A stretch of 9,215 nucleotides of DNA from Pseudomonadota bacterium (GCA_021823875.1 JAKAMD010000117.1:1-9215); one strand, 5' to 3'. Counted from the stretch's first letter, positions 1 through 5,347 are shown. The notes: a model not told the origin generated them from the sequence alone. Made by a program: numbers and translations.

Positions 1-237
1 GACGGTGGTCTTGAATTCCGGCAGGTCTTCGAGCGTGCTCCAGCCGTCGTCGAAGGCGATGCGCGCCAGCGGCTCGTAGCGGCCGCTCTGGTTGGTCAGC
101 GCGCCGCGGCCGCGCCGGCGCTCGTGCTCGACCACCAGGCTGAGCAGCTCGGTGGCGTCGTCGACAAAGTCGCCCGCCGGCGTCCGGGGCAGCGGAGACG
201 CCGGCGAGCTCCTGAGGGCAGAAGGCGATCTAGCCAT
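1..237 (-). CDS. PA0069-family radical SAM protein (COG1533, SplB-like), N-terminal part only
   Basis: The 79 codons present run off the left edge of the window. The readable N-terminus is a low-complexity Ala/Ser/Pro/Arg lead, then an acidic helix (DFVDDATELLSLVVEHE), then RGRGALTNQSGRYEPLARIA followed by FDDGW and LPEFKTTV. That RGRGA-N-SGR-E-P block precedes the CxxxCxxC iron-sulfur motif in PA0069-family radical SAM proteins, which belong to the same COG as spore photoproduct lyase. The cysteine motif itself lies outside the window, so catalysis cannot be confirmed here. ATG at 237 is the only sensible start because an in-frame TAG sits four codons upstream (247-249). The ribosome binding site is weak. 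A LexA-type box begins 24 bp upstream of the start, which suggests SOS control. The family's substrate is not known to me. The family call is quite secure, the function is not. Confidence 0.82.
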   Translation of the reverse strand, partial: MARSPSALRSSPASPLPRTPAGDFVDDATELLSLVVEHERRRGRGALTNQSGRYEPLARIAFDDGWSTLEDLPEFKTTV

Positions 238-261
238 GGGCAGTCTCTAGCGCGAGAATGT

Positions 262-276
262 GAACATAACAAGAAC
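262..276 (-). promoter_or_regulatory. LexA-type (SOS) box, GTTC-N7-GTTC
   Basis: The plus strand reads GAACATAACAAGAAC, which is GTTC-TTGTTAT-GTTC on the minus strand. This matches exactly the direct-repeat LexA motif described for alphaproteobacteria. It sits 24 bp upstream of the radical SAM start codon, where a repressor would cover the promoter. It is 102 bp from the divergent glycosyltransferase start, so shared control is possible but less likely. An eight-base match is expected by chance about once per 33 kb counting both strands, so position is the main support. Confidence 0.6.
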
Positions 277-352
277 ATTTGGCATGACTCGAAATTTGGG
301 CATTTCCGGCCTCGATCTCGTGGTCTAGGAGGGGGAGGCCCCCTGATATAGT

Positions 353-372
353 GCGGCCGCATTACAGGCCGC
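353..372 (+). promoter_or_regulatory. Small inverted repeat in the leader of the glycosyltransferase gene
   Basis: GCGGCC (353-358) and GGCCGC (367-372) are complementary arms around an 8-nt loop, six bases before the ATG at 379. The only Shine-Dalgarno-like bases, AGG at 366-368, lie at the edge of the 3' arm, so folding could limit translation. Just upstream is another short dyad, GGGGG-AGG-CCCCC (331-343). Neither has a following T-run. In GC-rich DNA such short dyads can be chance, so a regulatory role is only inferred. Confidence 0.25.
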
Positions 373-378
373 GTTTGC

Positions 379-957
379 ATGCTCAGCGTCATCATCGCCA
401 CCCACGAATCAGAGCGCACTTTGGTACCGACGCTGGCCGCGTTGGTGCCCGGCGTCGTCGCCGGTGTGCTGGCCGAAGTGGTGGTGGCCGATGCCGGTTC
501 GCGCGATTCCACCGCCGAGGTGGCCGAGTACGCCGGCTGCCGTTTCCTGGTCTCGGCCGAGCCCTTGGGGGCGCGGCTGAAAGCGGCGGCGGCGACTACC
601 AAGACGCCGTGGCTGATGTTCCTGCGCGCCGGCTGCGTGCCGGAACCGGGCTGGATCGGCGCCGCCGAGCACTTCATGCAGGCGACCGATCTGGCGGAAG
701 GGGCCAAGCGCGCCGCCGTGTTCCGTCCGCCCGGCGTGGCCGACCTGCTGCACCCGGGCCTGGCCGAAATCGTCAAACTGATGCGGGTCGCCTTTGGCGG
801 CGGCGTCAAACCCGAGCAGGGCCTGCTGATCGCCCGGCGGTTCTACGAAAAGCTCGAGGGACATCCCACCGGCGAGGATGCCGAGGCCGCGCTGCTGCGC
901 CGGCTCGGCCGCCGCCGCATCGCCATGCTGTCGACCGGGGCGGGCGCCGCGCGCTAA
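379..957 (+). CDS. Family 2-like glycosyltransferase (GT-A fold), 192 aa
   Basis: The protein opens with the family 2 N-terminal strand MLSVIIATHESERTL. This is followed by a second strand ending in VVVADAGSRDST (residues 34-45), the nucleotide-binding DxGSxDxT signature, and then GCRFLVSAEPLGARLKAAA, which is typical of the family. The C-terminal part has GLLIARRFYEKLEGH and GEDAEAALLRRLGRR (about residues 148-179), matching the acceptor-side ED-R-L region. It has no membrane segment and no signal peptide, so it is probably cytosolic. The usual metal-binding DxD position reads FLRAGC (residues 81-86), so the acidic pair is missing. At 192 residues it is shorter than most enzymes of this fold (about 220-250). 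ATG at 379 is the first residue of the strand and the natural start. Donor and acceptor cannot be deduced. It is divergent from the radical SAM gene, and the two are often neighbours in related genomes as I recall. Confidence 0.8.
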   Translation: MLSVIIATHESERTLVPTLAALVPGVVAGVLAEVVVADAGSRDSTAEVAEYAGCRFLVSAEPLGARLKAAAATTKTPWLMFLRAGCVPEPGWIGAAEHFMQATDLAEGAKRAAVFRPPGVADLLHPGLAEIVKLMRVAFGGGVKPEQGLLIARRFYEKLEGHPTGEDAEAALLRRLGRRRIAMLSTGAGAAR

Positions 958-961
958 CCGC

Positions 962-1107
962 TCATTCCGGGGCGCGGGCACCCGGATCGGCGCTTCGCGC
1001 CGTCCGGGCACAGGCTCCGCCCGCGAACCCGGAATCCAGGGCGACTGGCAAAGCCGACATTTTGACTCTGGATTCCGGGTCCGCCGCTTCGCGGCGTCCC
1101 GGAATGA
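962..1107. repeat. Composite palindromic intergenic repeat (REP-like, two opposed units)
   Basis: The outer arms TCATTCCGGG (962-971) and CCCGGAATGA (1098-1107) are perfect inverted copies. The inner arms ACCCGGAATCCAG (1027-1039) and CTGGATTCCGGGT (1068-1080) are a perfect 13-bp pair. Each half also folds by itself. The left half (964-1035) pairs ATTCCGGG, then CGCGGGC with GCCCGCG, around an inner hairpin GGCGC-TTC-GCGCC. The right half (1072-1105) pairs ATTCCGGG around CGCCGC-TTC-GCGGCG. This CATTCCGGG...CCCGGAATC style is familiar as a dispersed element of Bradyrhizobium-like genomes. It fills the gap between the glycosyltransferase stop and the next promoter. It may limit read-through, but there is no T-run. 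Confidence 0.8.
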
Positions 1108-1108
1108 C

Positions 1109-1137
1109 TTGACGATATACTTGACTTTGTCAACTAA
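1109..1137 (+). promoter_or_regulatory. Promoter and palindromic operator of the MarR-GNAT gene
   Basis: TTGAC-TTT-GTCAA (1121-1133) is a perfect 5-bp-arm palindrome. A possible -35 box TTGACG (1109-1114) lies just before it, and a weak -10 AACTAA (1132-1137) follows at 17-bp spacing, so the palindrome would fill the spacer. An alternative -10 is TATACT (1116-1121), but it lacks a -35 partner. MarR-type regulators commonly bind such dyads over their own promoters, so autoregulation by the downstream gene is the natural inference. Confidence 0.5.
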
Positions 1138-1155
1138 TTGATCGAACCTGCCGCC

Positions 1156-2106
1156 ATGACCGGCAAAGGACTAGACCAGCTTCGCATCGCGGCGGTGCGC
1201 CGCTTCAACCGCTTCTACACGCGGCAGATCGGGGTGTTGCGTAAGACTTACCTCGATAGCCCCTACTCGCTCGGCGAGATGCGCGTGCTTTACGAGATCG
1301 CGCAAGGGACGGTACTTGGCGATGCGCCGACCGCCAGCGACATCGCGCGCAGCCTCGATCTCGATGCCGGCTATCTCTCGCGCGTGCTGCGCAATTTCGA
1401 GAAGCGCGGACTGATCAAACGCACCACTTCCGCCAAGGACGCGCGGCAGAGCCATCTCGCCTTGACCGCGCGCGGCGCCAAGACCTTCGGCCCGCTCGAA
1501 CAGCGCTCGCAGCGCGACGTCGGGATCATGCTTGCGAAACTGGGGCGCGACGATCAGCAGCGACTGGTAGGTGCCATGGAAACGATTGAAAACCTGCTTG
1601 GCGAAAAACCCCAAGACGCGTCCTCAGCGCCTTATATTCTGCGTGCGCCCCGCCCCGGCGATTTCGGCTGGATCGTGACGCGCCACGCCGAGCTCTACGC
1701 GCAGGAATACGGCTGGACCGAGCCGTTCGAGGGCTTGTGCGCGCAGATCGTCGCCGATTTCGCCAACAAGAACGATCCGACTTGCGAGCGCTGCTGGATT
1801 GCCGAACGAAACGGCGAAAACGTCGGCTGCGCCATGCTGGTGAAGGATGCGCCCGGCGTCGCGCGCATCCGCCTGCTGCTGGTCGCCCCGCAGGCGCGCG
1901 GATTGAAGCTCGGCACACACCTGGTCGACGAATGCATCGGCTTCGCGCGCGCTGCCGGCTACAAGAAAATCACGCTGTGGACGCACAGCGTGCTCACCGC
2001 CGCCCGCCGCATCTACGAGAAGGCCGGCTTCACCCTCACCTCCAGCGAACCGAAGCAGAGCTGGAGCAAGGACGTAGTCGCGGAATATTGGGATTTGACG
2101 CTATGA
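1156..2106 (+). CDS. MarR-family regulator fused to a GNAT N-acetyltransferase, 316 aa
   Basis: Residues 1-150 form a MarR winged helix: RIAAVRRFNRFYTRQIGVL is the dimerisation helix, TASDIARSLDLDAGYLSRVLRNFEKRG (59-85) the helix-turn-helix, and TSAKDARQSHLALTARG (91-107) the wing with the conserved D-R pair. Residues about 160-316 form a GNAT domain: RIRLLLVAPQARGLKLG (238-253) is the acetyl-CoA motif A, and AARRIYEKAGF (282-292) is motif B with its tyrosine. The usual RGxGxG loop here reads RGLKLG, with lysine replacing the middle glycine. Such fusions are a known alphaproteobacterial architecture; the acetylation substrate is unknown. An in-frame TTG at 1138 would add six residues, but it overlaps the promoter and has no ribosome binding site. 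ATG at 1156 also lacks a clear one, so the start is moderately sure. The gene sits alone between repeats and is probably self-regulated through the dyad at 1121-1133. Confidence 0.9.
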   Translation: MTGKGLDQLRIAAVRRFNRFYTRQIGVLRKTYLDSPYSLGEMRVLYEIAQGTVLGDAPTASDIARSLDLDAGYLSRVLRNFEKRGLIKRTTSAKDARQSHLALTARGAKTFGPLEQRSQRDVGIMLAKLGRDDQQRLVGAMETIENLLGEKPQDASSAPYILRAPRPGDFGWIVTRHAELYAQEYGWTEPFEGLCAQIVADFANKNDPTCERCWIAERNGENVGCAMLVKDAPGVARIRLLLVAPQARGLKLGTHLVDECIGFARAAGYKKITLWTHSVLTAARRIYEKAGFTLTSSEPKQSWSKDVVAEYWDLTL

Positions 2107-2240
2107 AACCGTGGCCGCCGGAGCTGGGCGCCCGGACGGTCATCCATTACACCGCCCGCGCCCGCATATTGCGTAGCCAAGCGCGCAGCGAAATCGTGAA
2201 ACGCATGGCGGCCGCCTGTTGGCGCTACACGGTCGCGCCC

Positions 2241-2292
2241 GCGAGCGCAGTGAGCAAAAGTGGGTATCGGTTTTGCGTCCGCCTGCGCTCGC
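2241..2292. repeat. Nested-hairpin intergenic repeat in the convergent gap
   Basis: GCGAGCGCAG (2241-2250) and CTGCGCTCGC (2283-2292) are a perfect 10-bp inverted pair. Inside them GCAAAA (2254-2259) pairs with TTTTGC (2271-2276) around GTGGGTATCGG. The core, read on the minus strand as GCAAAACCGATACCCACTTT, resembles a short repeat I know as frequent in Rhizobiales intergenic DNA. It lies between the MarR-GNAT stop (2106) and the moaB stop (2338). A short T-run (TCCTTTAAG) follows on the plus strand, so it could weakly end MarR-GNAT transcription. The rest of the 231-bp gap, mainly 2107-2240, shows no gene that I can support. Confidence 0.6.
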
Positions 2293-2337
2293 TCCTTTAA
2301 GAGTGGCGCGCAATCCGGGCGGCTGATCGATGCCCCC

Positions 2338-2901
2338 TCAGCCTGATGGCGTGCGCGCCTTCTCCCGCCGCAGATGCTCGTCGAGCCGCGGCAATATCTC
2401 CACGAAATTGCAGGGCCGGTAGCGGTAGTCGAGCTGATGCACCAGAATCTCGTCCCAGGCGTCCTTGCAGGCGCCGGGTGAGCCGGGCACGCAGAATATG
2501 TAGGTCGCATTGGCGACGCCGGCAGTGGCGCGGGTCTGGATCGCCGAGGTGCCGATCTTGCCGTGGCTCACCAGCAGGAACAGCGTGGCGAAGCCGTCCA
2601 TCTTCTTTTCGAACAGCGGCTCGACCGCTTCCGGCGTCACGTCGCGGCCGGTGAAACCGGTGCCGCCGGTGGTGATGACCACGTCGATCGCCTTGTCTTC
2701 GATCCAGCGCTTCATCTGCGCGCGGATCGCCTCGACCTCGTCCTTGACGATGGCGCGCGCGGCCAGGACATGCCCGGCGGCGCTTATGCGGTCGGCCAGC
2801 GTTGAGCCCGACTTGTCGTCGGCAAGGTCCCGCGTATCGGACACGGTGAGCACCGCGATCTTGAGCGGAATGAATTGTCTGCTTTCGTCGATGCCGGGCA
2901 T
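2338..2901 (-). CDS. moaB: Molybdenum cofactor biosynthesis protein MoaB, 187 aa
   Basis: This is a single MoCF (MoaB/MogA) domain, related to enzymes that adenylylate molybdopterin during molybdenum cofactor synthesis in the cytosol. Visible marks are KIAVLTVSDTRD (residues 14-25), the DDKSG and L-D-I segment (28-39), VVITTGGTGFTGRD (74-87), the EAVEPLF stretch, GTSAIQTRATAGVANATYIFCVPGSPGACKDAW (117-149) and QLDYRYRPCNF at the end. Length and motif order match E. coli MoaB closely, which favours MoaB over MogA. ATG at 2901 has GGAG (2910-2913) eight bases upstream. A further ATG at 2943 would add 14 residues, but these are translated from the palindromic repeat and are rejected. No other cofactor gene is nearby, so it appears to stand alone. 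It follows the metallopeptidase gene on the same strand with a 108-bp gap filled by a repeat. Confidence 0.93.
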   Translation of the reverse strand: MPGIDESRQFIPLKIAVLTVSDTRDLADDKSGSTLADRISAAGHVLAARAIVKDEVEAIRAQMKRWIEDKAIDVVITTGGTGFTGRDVTPEAVEPLFEKKMDGFATLFLLVSHGKIGTSAIQTRATAGVANATYIFCVPGSPGACKDAWDEILVHQLDYRYRPCNFVEILPRLDEHLRREKARTPSG

Positions 2902-2912
2902 GATTGTCGCTC

Positions 2913-3003
2913 CGTCATGCCCGGCCTTGTGCCGGGCATCCACGTTTTTTCTTCGGCGCTAGAGTGCAAGCCGTGGATGGCCGGGACAAGCCCGGCCATG
3001 ACG
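2913..3003. repeat. Palindromic intergenic repeat with two hairpin units (REP-like)
   Basis: The left unit is a perfect hairpin, ATGCCCGGC (2917-2925), loop CTTGT, GCCGGGCAT (2931-2939). The right unit is ATGGCCGGG (2977-2985), loop ACAAG, CCCGGCCAT (2991-2999). The units are mirrored: CGTCATG (2913-2919) matches CATGACG (2997-3003) and ATCCACG (2938-2944) matches CGTGGAT (2972-2978). The core between them carries T6 on the plus strand. CGTCATGCCCGGC...GCCGGGCATCCACG is a very common dispersed element in Bradyrhizobium-like genomes. Its left edge overlaps the moaB Shine-Dalgarno sequence. Confidence 0.85.
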
Positions 3004-3009
3004 ACAAAA

Positions 3010-3933
3010 TCATAACGCCGCCTCCGCGAATGTATTGCAGGCTTTCACGCTTCCCTGCTGCAGCCCGATCGTAAACCACCGCTGCCGCTGCGCCGAACTG
3101 CCGTGGGTAAAGGCGTCCGGCACCACGTAACCCTGCGCGCGTCTCTGCAAGCGGTCGTCGCCGATGGCCGCCGCCGTCTGCAACGCGGCTTCCGCATCGC
3201 CCGGCTCGATCGTTTTCCAGTGCTGGTTCGAGTGATGCGCCCACACGCCGGCGAAGCAATCGGCCTGCAATTCGAGCCGCACCTGCAACTGGTTCGCCTT
3301 CACGCGGCTGCCGGCGCTGCGCTGGGCGGCCGTGACCTTGGGCAGGATACCGAGCAGATTCTGCACGTGATGGCCGACCTCATGCGCGATCACATAGGCC
3401 TCGGCGAATTCGCAAGCCTTGCCGTGGCAGCCGTTGAAGCGCACGCGCATGTCGCGGAAGAAGGAGGTGTCGAGATAAATGCGCCGGTCGCTCGGACAGT
3501 AGAACGGCCCCATGGCGGCGCTGGCAAAGCCGCAGCCGCCCTGCACGGCGCGCGCGTAGAGACGCAGGCGCGGCGGCTGATAACGCTCGCCGCCGGCCTG
3601 GAAGATCTGGCCCCAGACATCCTCGGTGTTGCCGAGCACGGCCGCCACGAACTGACCGGCTTGGTCCTTGGGAGCACCCGTGTATGTCGGATGCGGCCGG
3701 TAAGGCTGCTGGTAAGATGAACCGCCGCTGATGATCTCCGCGCCGCCGATCAATAGGTTCGGATTGATGCCGAGCGCCCAGCCGATCAGGCCAAGAACAA
3801 TGACAGTGCCGATGCCGAGACCGCCGGTGCGGACGCCGAAGCCGCTGCCGCCCGGATATCCATAGCCGCCATCGTCGCCACCGTCGCGATCGTCCTCGAC
3901 ATTGTCGCTCTGGCGGAAATCTTCCCAACGCAT
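3010..3933 (-). CDS. YpfJ-family neutral zinc metallopeptidase, membrane-anchored, 307 aa
   Basis: The N-terminus MRWEDFRQSDNVEDDR with a Gly/Asp-rich linker is the standard start of this family (Zn_peptidase, PF04228). One membrane segment follows, LGIGTVIVLGLIGWALGI (39-56), which should place the catalytic part outside the cytoplasm. The zinc site is AHEVGHHVQ (183-191), an HExxH motif with catalytic Glu185, and E221 in LELQADCFAGVWA is the likely third ligand. Four cysteines around the active domain (C134, C146, C169, C174) could form disulfides. ATG at 3933 is chosen because AGAGGGGG lies about eight bases upstream; an ATG at 3969 would add 12 residues unlike the family. Length agrees with E. 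coli YpfJ (about 290). Physiological substrates are unknown for the family. It is divergent from ccrM across 280 bp and followed by moaB. Confidence 0.9.
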   Translation of the reverse strand: MRWEDFRQSDNVEDDRDGGDDGGYGYPGGSGFGVRTGGLGIGTVIVLGLIGWALGINPNLLIGGAEIISGGSSYQQPYRPHPTYTGAPKDQAGQFVAAVLGNTEDVWGQIFQAGGERYQPPRLRLYARAVQGGCGFASAAMGPFYCPSDRRIYLDTSFFRDMRVRFNGCHGKACEFAEAYVIAHEVGHHVQNLLGILPKVTAAQRSAGSRVKANQLQVRLELQADCFAGVWAHHSNQHWKTIEPGDAEAALQTAAAIGDDRLQRRAQGYVVPDAFTHGSSAQRQRWFTIGLQQGSVKACNTFAEAAL

Positions 3934-4068
3934 CGAATGCCCCCTCTGGTCCAGGCCGATACCAAACATGGGTTTGCGCCGGAAACGCGCAATGGCCGGA
4001 AATCAATCCTCCTCAAAGCAAGTCGAAACGCGCCATCCGCGTCCCATTTCGACACAGCTGAACCATCG

Positions 4069-4083
4069 CTAACGTCCCGTTAA
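4069..4083 (+). promoter_or_regulatory. Possible CtrA binding site upstream of ccrM
   Basis: CTAA-CGTCCCG-TTAA matches the full CtrA consensus TTAA-N7-TTAA at seven of eight defined bases. In Caulobacter, ccrM transcription is activated by the cell-cycle regulator CtrA, so a site here is expected. It lies 131 bp upstream of the ccrM start, and a promoter about 30 bp downstream would give a leader near 100 nt. I see no clear -10 box. Chance cannot be excluded in this 280-bp divergent region, and control of the metallopeptidase gene is equally possible. Confidence 0.4.
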
Positions 4084-4195
4084 ATAGGCAGAATTTGCCG
4101 AGTTCGCAGGGCGCGTCATAAACCGCTTTTTTACCTTGAGCGCGCATGATCCGCACAAGTCGGTTGTAGGTCCCGCGTCGCCGACCGCGTAGCCT

Positions 4196-4213
4196 GAGTC
4201 AGAGTCCTGAGTC
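4196..4213 (+). promoter_or_regulatory. Three clustered GANTC methylation sites abutting the ccrM start codon
   Basis: GAGTC occurs at 4196-4200, 4202-4206 and 4209-4213, and the last base touches the ATG at 4214. A fourth copy is inside the gene at 4265-4269. GANTC is the sequence CcrM methylates. In Caulobacter two GANTC sites in the ccrM leader influence its promoter according to methylation state, so this cluster is a candidate self-sensing element. The region lacks any purine-rich ribosome binding site. Confidence 0.6.
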
Positions 4214-5347
4214 ATGGTTGTTTCGCGTCGCGGGGCGCCCTTGCGGGCGCCCCGTGGAGTTTCCGAGTCCCCGCAACGCGTTCTCCTCGGGGACTGTGTC
4301 TCCGAGATGGCGAATCTGTCGGCGGCAAGCGTCGACTTGGTGTTCGCTGATCCGCCCTACAATCTTCAGCTGCAAAACGACCTCAAGCGTCCGGACGATT
4401 CCCGTGTCGACGCCGTCGACGACGACTGGGACAAGTTCGACAGTTTTGCCGCCTATGACGATTTCACGCGGGCCTGGCTGCTCGCGGCCCGCCGCGCGAT
4501 GAAGCCGTCCGCCACGATTTGGGTGATCGGCTCCTATCACAACATCTTCCGCGTCGGCGCCATCATGCAGGATCTCGGCTTCTGGATCCTCAACGACGTG
4601 ATCTGGCGCAAGACCAATCCGATGCCGAATTTCCGCGGCCGCCGCTTCACCAATGCGCACGAGACACTGATCTGGGCGGCGCGCCAGCCGAACGCCAAGG
4701 GCTATACCTTCAATTACGAGACGCTGAAGGCCGGCAACGAGGACATTCAGGTCCGTTCCGACTGGACGATTTCGCTGTGCACCGGCGAGGAGCGGCTGAA
4801 AGGCAAGGACGGCAAGAAGCTGCATCCGACCCAGAAGCCGGAAGCGCTGCTCGCGCGCGTGTTGCTGTCGTCGTCGCGGCTCGACGATCTGGTGCTCGAC
4901 CCGTTCTGCGGCACCGGCACCACCGGCGCGGTCTGCAAGCAGCTCTCGCGCCGCTTCATCGGCATCGAGCGCGACCCCAACTACGCCAAGGCCGCGCAAA
5001 AGCGCATCGCCGACAGCAAGATGCTGGAGGCGCCGACGCTCGCGCCCTTCGTCACCGCGCGCGAAGCGCCGCGCGTGCCGTTCGCCTCGCTGATCGAGCG
5101 CGGACTGGTGACGCCGGGCGCGATCCTCACCGACGCCAAGAAACGCCACAAGGCGCTGGTGCGCGCCGACGGCGCGGTCTCGCTCGGCAACAATGTCGGC
5201 TCGATCCATCGCATCGGCGCGCTGGCGCAAGGCTTGGATGCCTGCAACGGCTGGACCTTCTGGCACGTGGAAACGCCGAAGGGGCTCCGGCTGATCGACG
5301 AATTCCGCGCACAGGTGCGCGCCGAGATGGCGGAAGCGGCGGAATAG
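4214..5347 (+). CDS. ccrM: CcrM, cell-cycle-regulated adenine DNA methyltransferase (GANTC), 377 aa
   Basis: This beta-class N6-adenine methyltransferase should transfer a methyl group from S-adenosylmethionine to the adenine of GANTC after replication. The catalytic motif DPPYN is at 46-50, the order-defining HPTQKPEALLARVL at 204-217 and the cofactor loop DPFCGTGTTG at 229-238, the beta-class order. Between them are VIGSYHNIFRVG, NPMPNFRGRRFTNAHETLIWA and RSDWTISLCTGEERLKG, all close to Caulobacter CcrM. Residues about 288-372 form the RAMA domain (PFASLIERGLVTPG, SIHRIGALAQGLDACNGWTFWH), which CcrM needs to bind DNA. The start is well fixed: an in-frame TGA (4208-4210) lies two codons upstream and the next ATG is too late. 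The N-terminus is about a dozen residues longer than in Caulobacter, and its codons form a strong hairpin (4231-4254). No Shine-Dalgarno sequence is visible. There is no partner restriction gene, consistent with a solitary regulatory enzyme. Confidence 0.97.
   Translation: MVVSRRGAPLRAPRGVSESPQRVLLGDCVSEMANLSAASVDLVFADPPYNLQLQNDLKRPDDSRVDAVDDDWDKFDSFAAYDDFTRAWLLAARRAMKPSATIWVIGSYHNIFRVGAIMQDLGFWILNDVIWRKTNPMPNFRGRRFTNAHETLIWAARQPNAKGYTFNYETLKAGNEDIQVRSDWTISLCTGEERLKGKDGKKLHPTQKPEALLARVLLSSSRLDDLVLDPFCGTGTTGAVCKQLSRRFIGIERDPNYAKAAQKRIADSKMLEAPTLAPFVTAREAPRVPFASLIERGLVTPGAILTDAKKRHKALVRADGAVSLGNNVGSIHRIGALAQGLDACNGWTFWHVETPKGLRLIDEFRAQVRAEMAEAAE
4231..4254 (+). other. Strong start-proximal mRNA hairpin inside ccrM codons 6-14
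   Basis: CGGGGCGCCC (4231-4240) and GGGCGCCCCG (4245-4254) are perfect inverted copies around a TTGC loop, a 10-bp stem with nine G-C pairs or more. It lies 17 to 40 bases after the A of the ATG and encodes RGAPLRAPR, the part that extends beyond Caulobacter CcrM. It could affect ribosome loading, or it could be a repeat unit captured into the gene. Confidence 0.65.

Noticed and set aside
331..343. GGGGG-AGG-CCCCC hairpin as a terminator or regulatory stem
   Set aside because: The loop is very small, no T-run follows, and both flanking genes point away from it.
96..809. Long minus-strand open frame across the radical SAM and glycosyltransferase region
   Set aside because: Its codons are antisense to the glycosyltransferase and out of frame with the radical SAM gene; low-complexity Arg/Pro/Ser sequence typical of GC-rich shadows.
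1138..1155. TTG start for the MarR-GNAT gene at 1138
   Set aside because: It overlaps the proposed -10/operator region, has no ribosome binding site, and an ATG follows six codons later.
2107..2240. Possible decayed small gene or small RNA in the convergent gap
   Set aside because: Short frames only, no ribosome binding site, no promoter-like boxes; a partial dyad around 2170-2226 is imperfect and not compelling.
2917..2950. Hairpin plus T6 as an intrinsic terminator
   Set aside because: It has terminator shape only on the plus strand, where no gene reads into it; it is part of a symmetric dispersed repeat.
4004..4014. Strong GAGGAGG Shine-Dalgarno with a TTG on the minus strand, upstream of the metallopeptidase gene
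   Set aside because: The TTG is only one base from GAGGAGG, and its frame runs out of register through the metallopeptidase gene without family-like sequence.
4199..5266. 355-residue open frame antisense to ccrM
   Set aside because: Arg/Ala/Gly-rich mirror of a well-conserved enzyme gene, with no recognisable domain.
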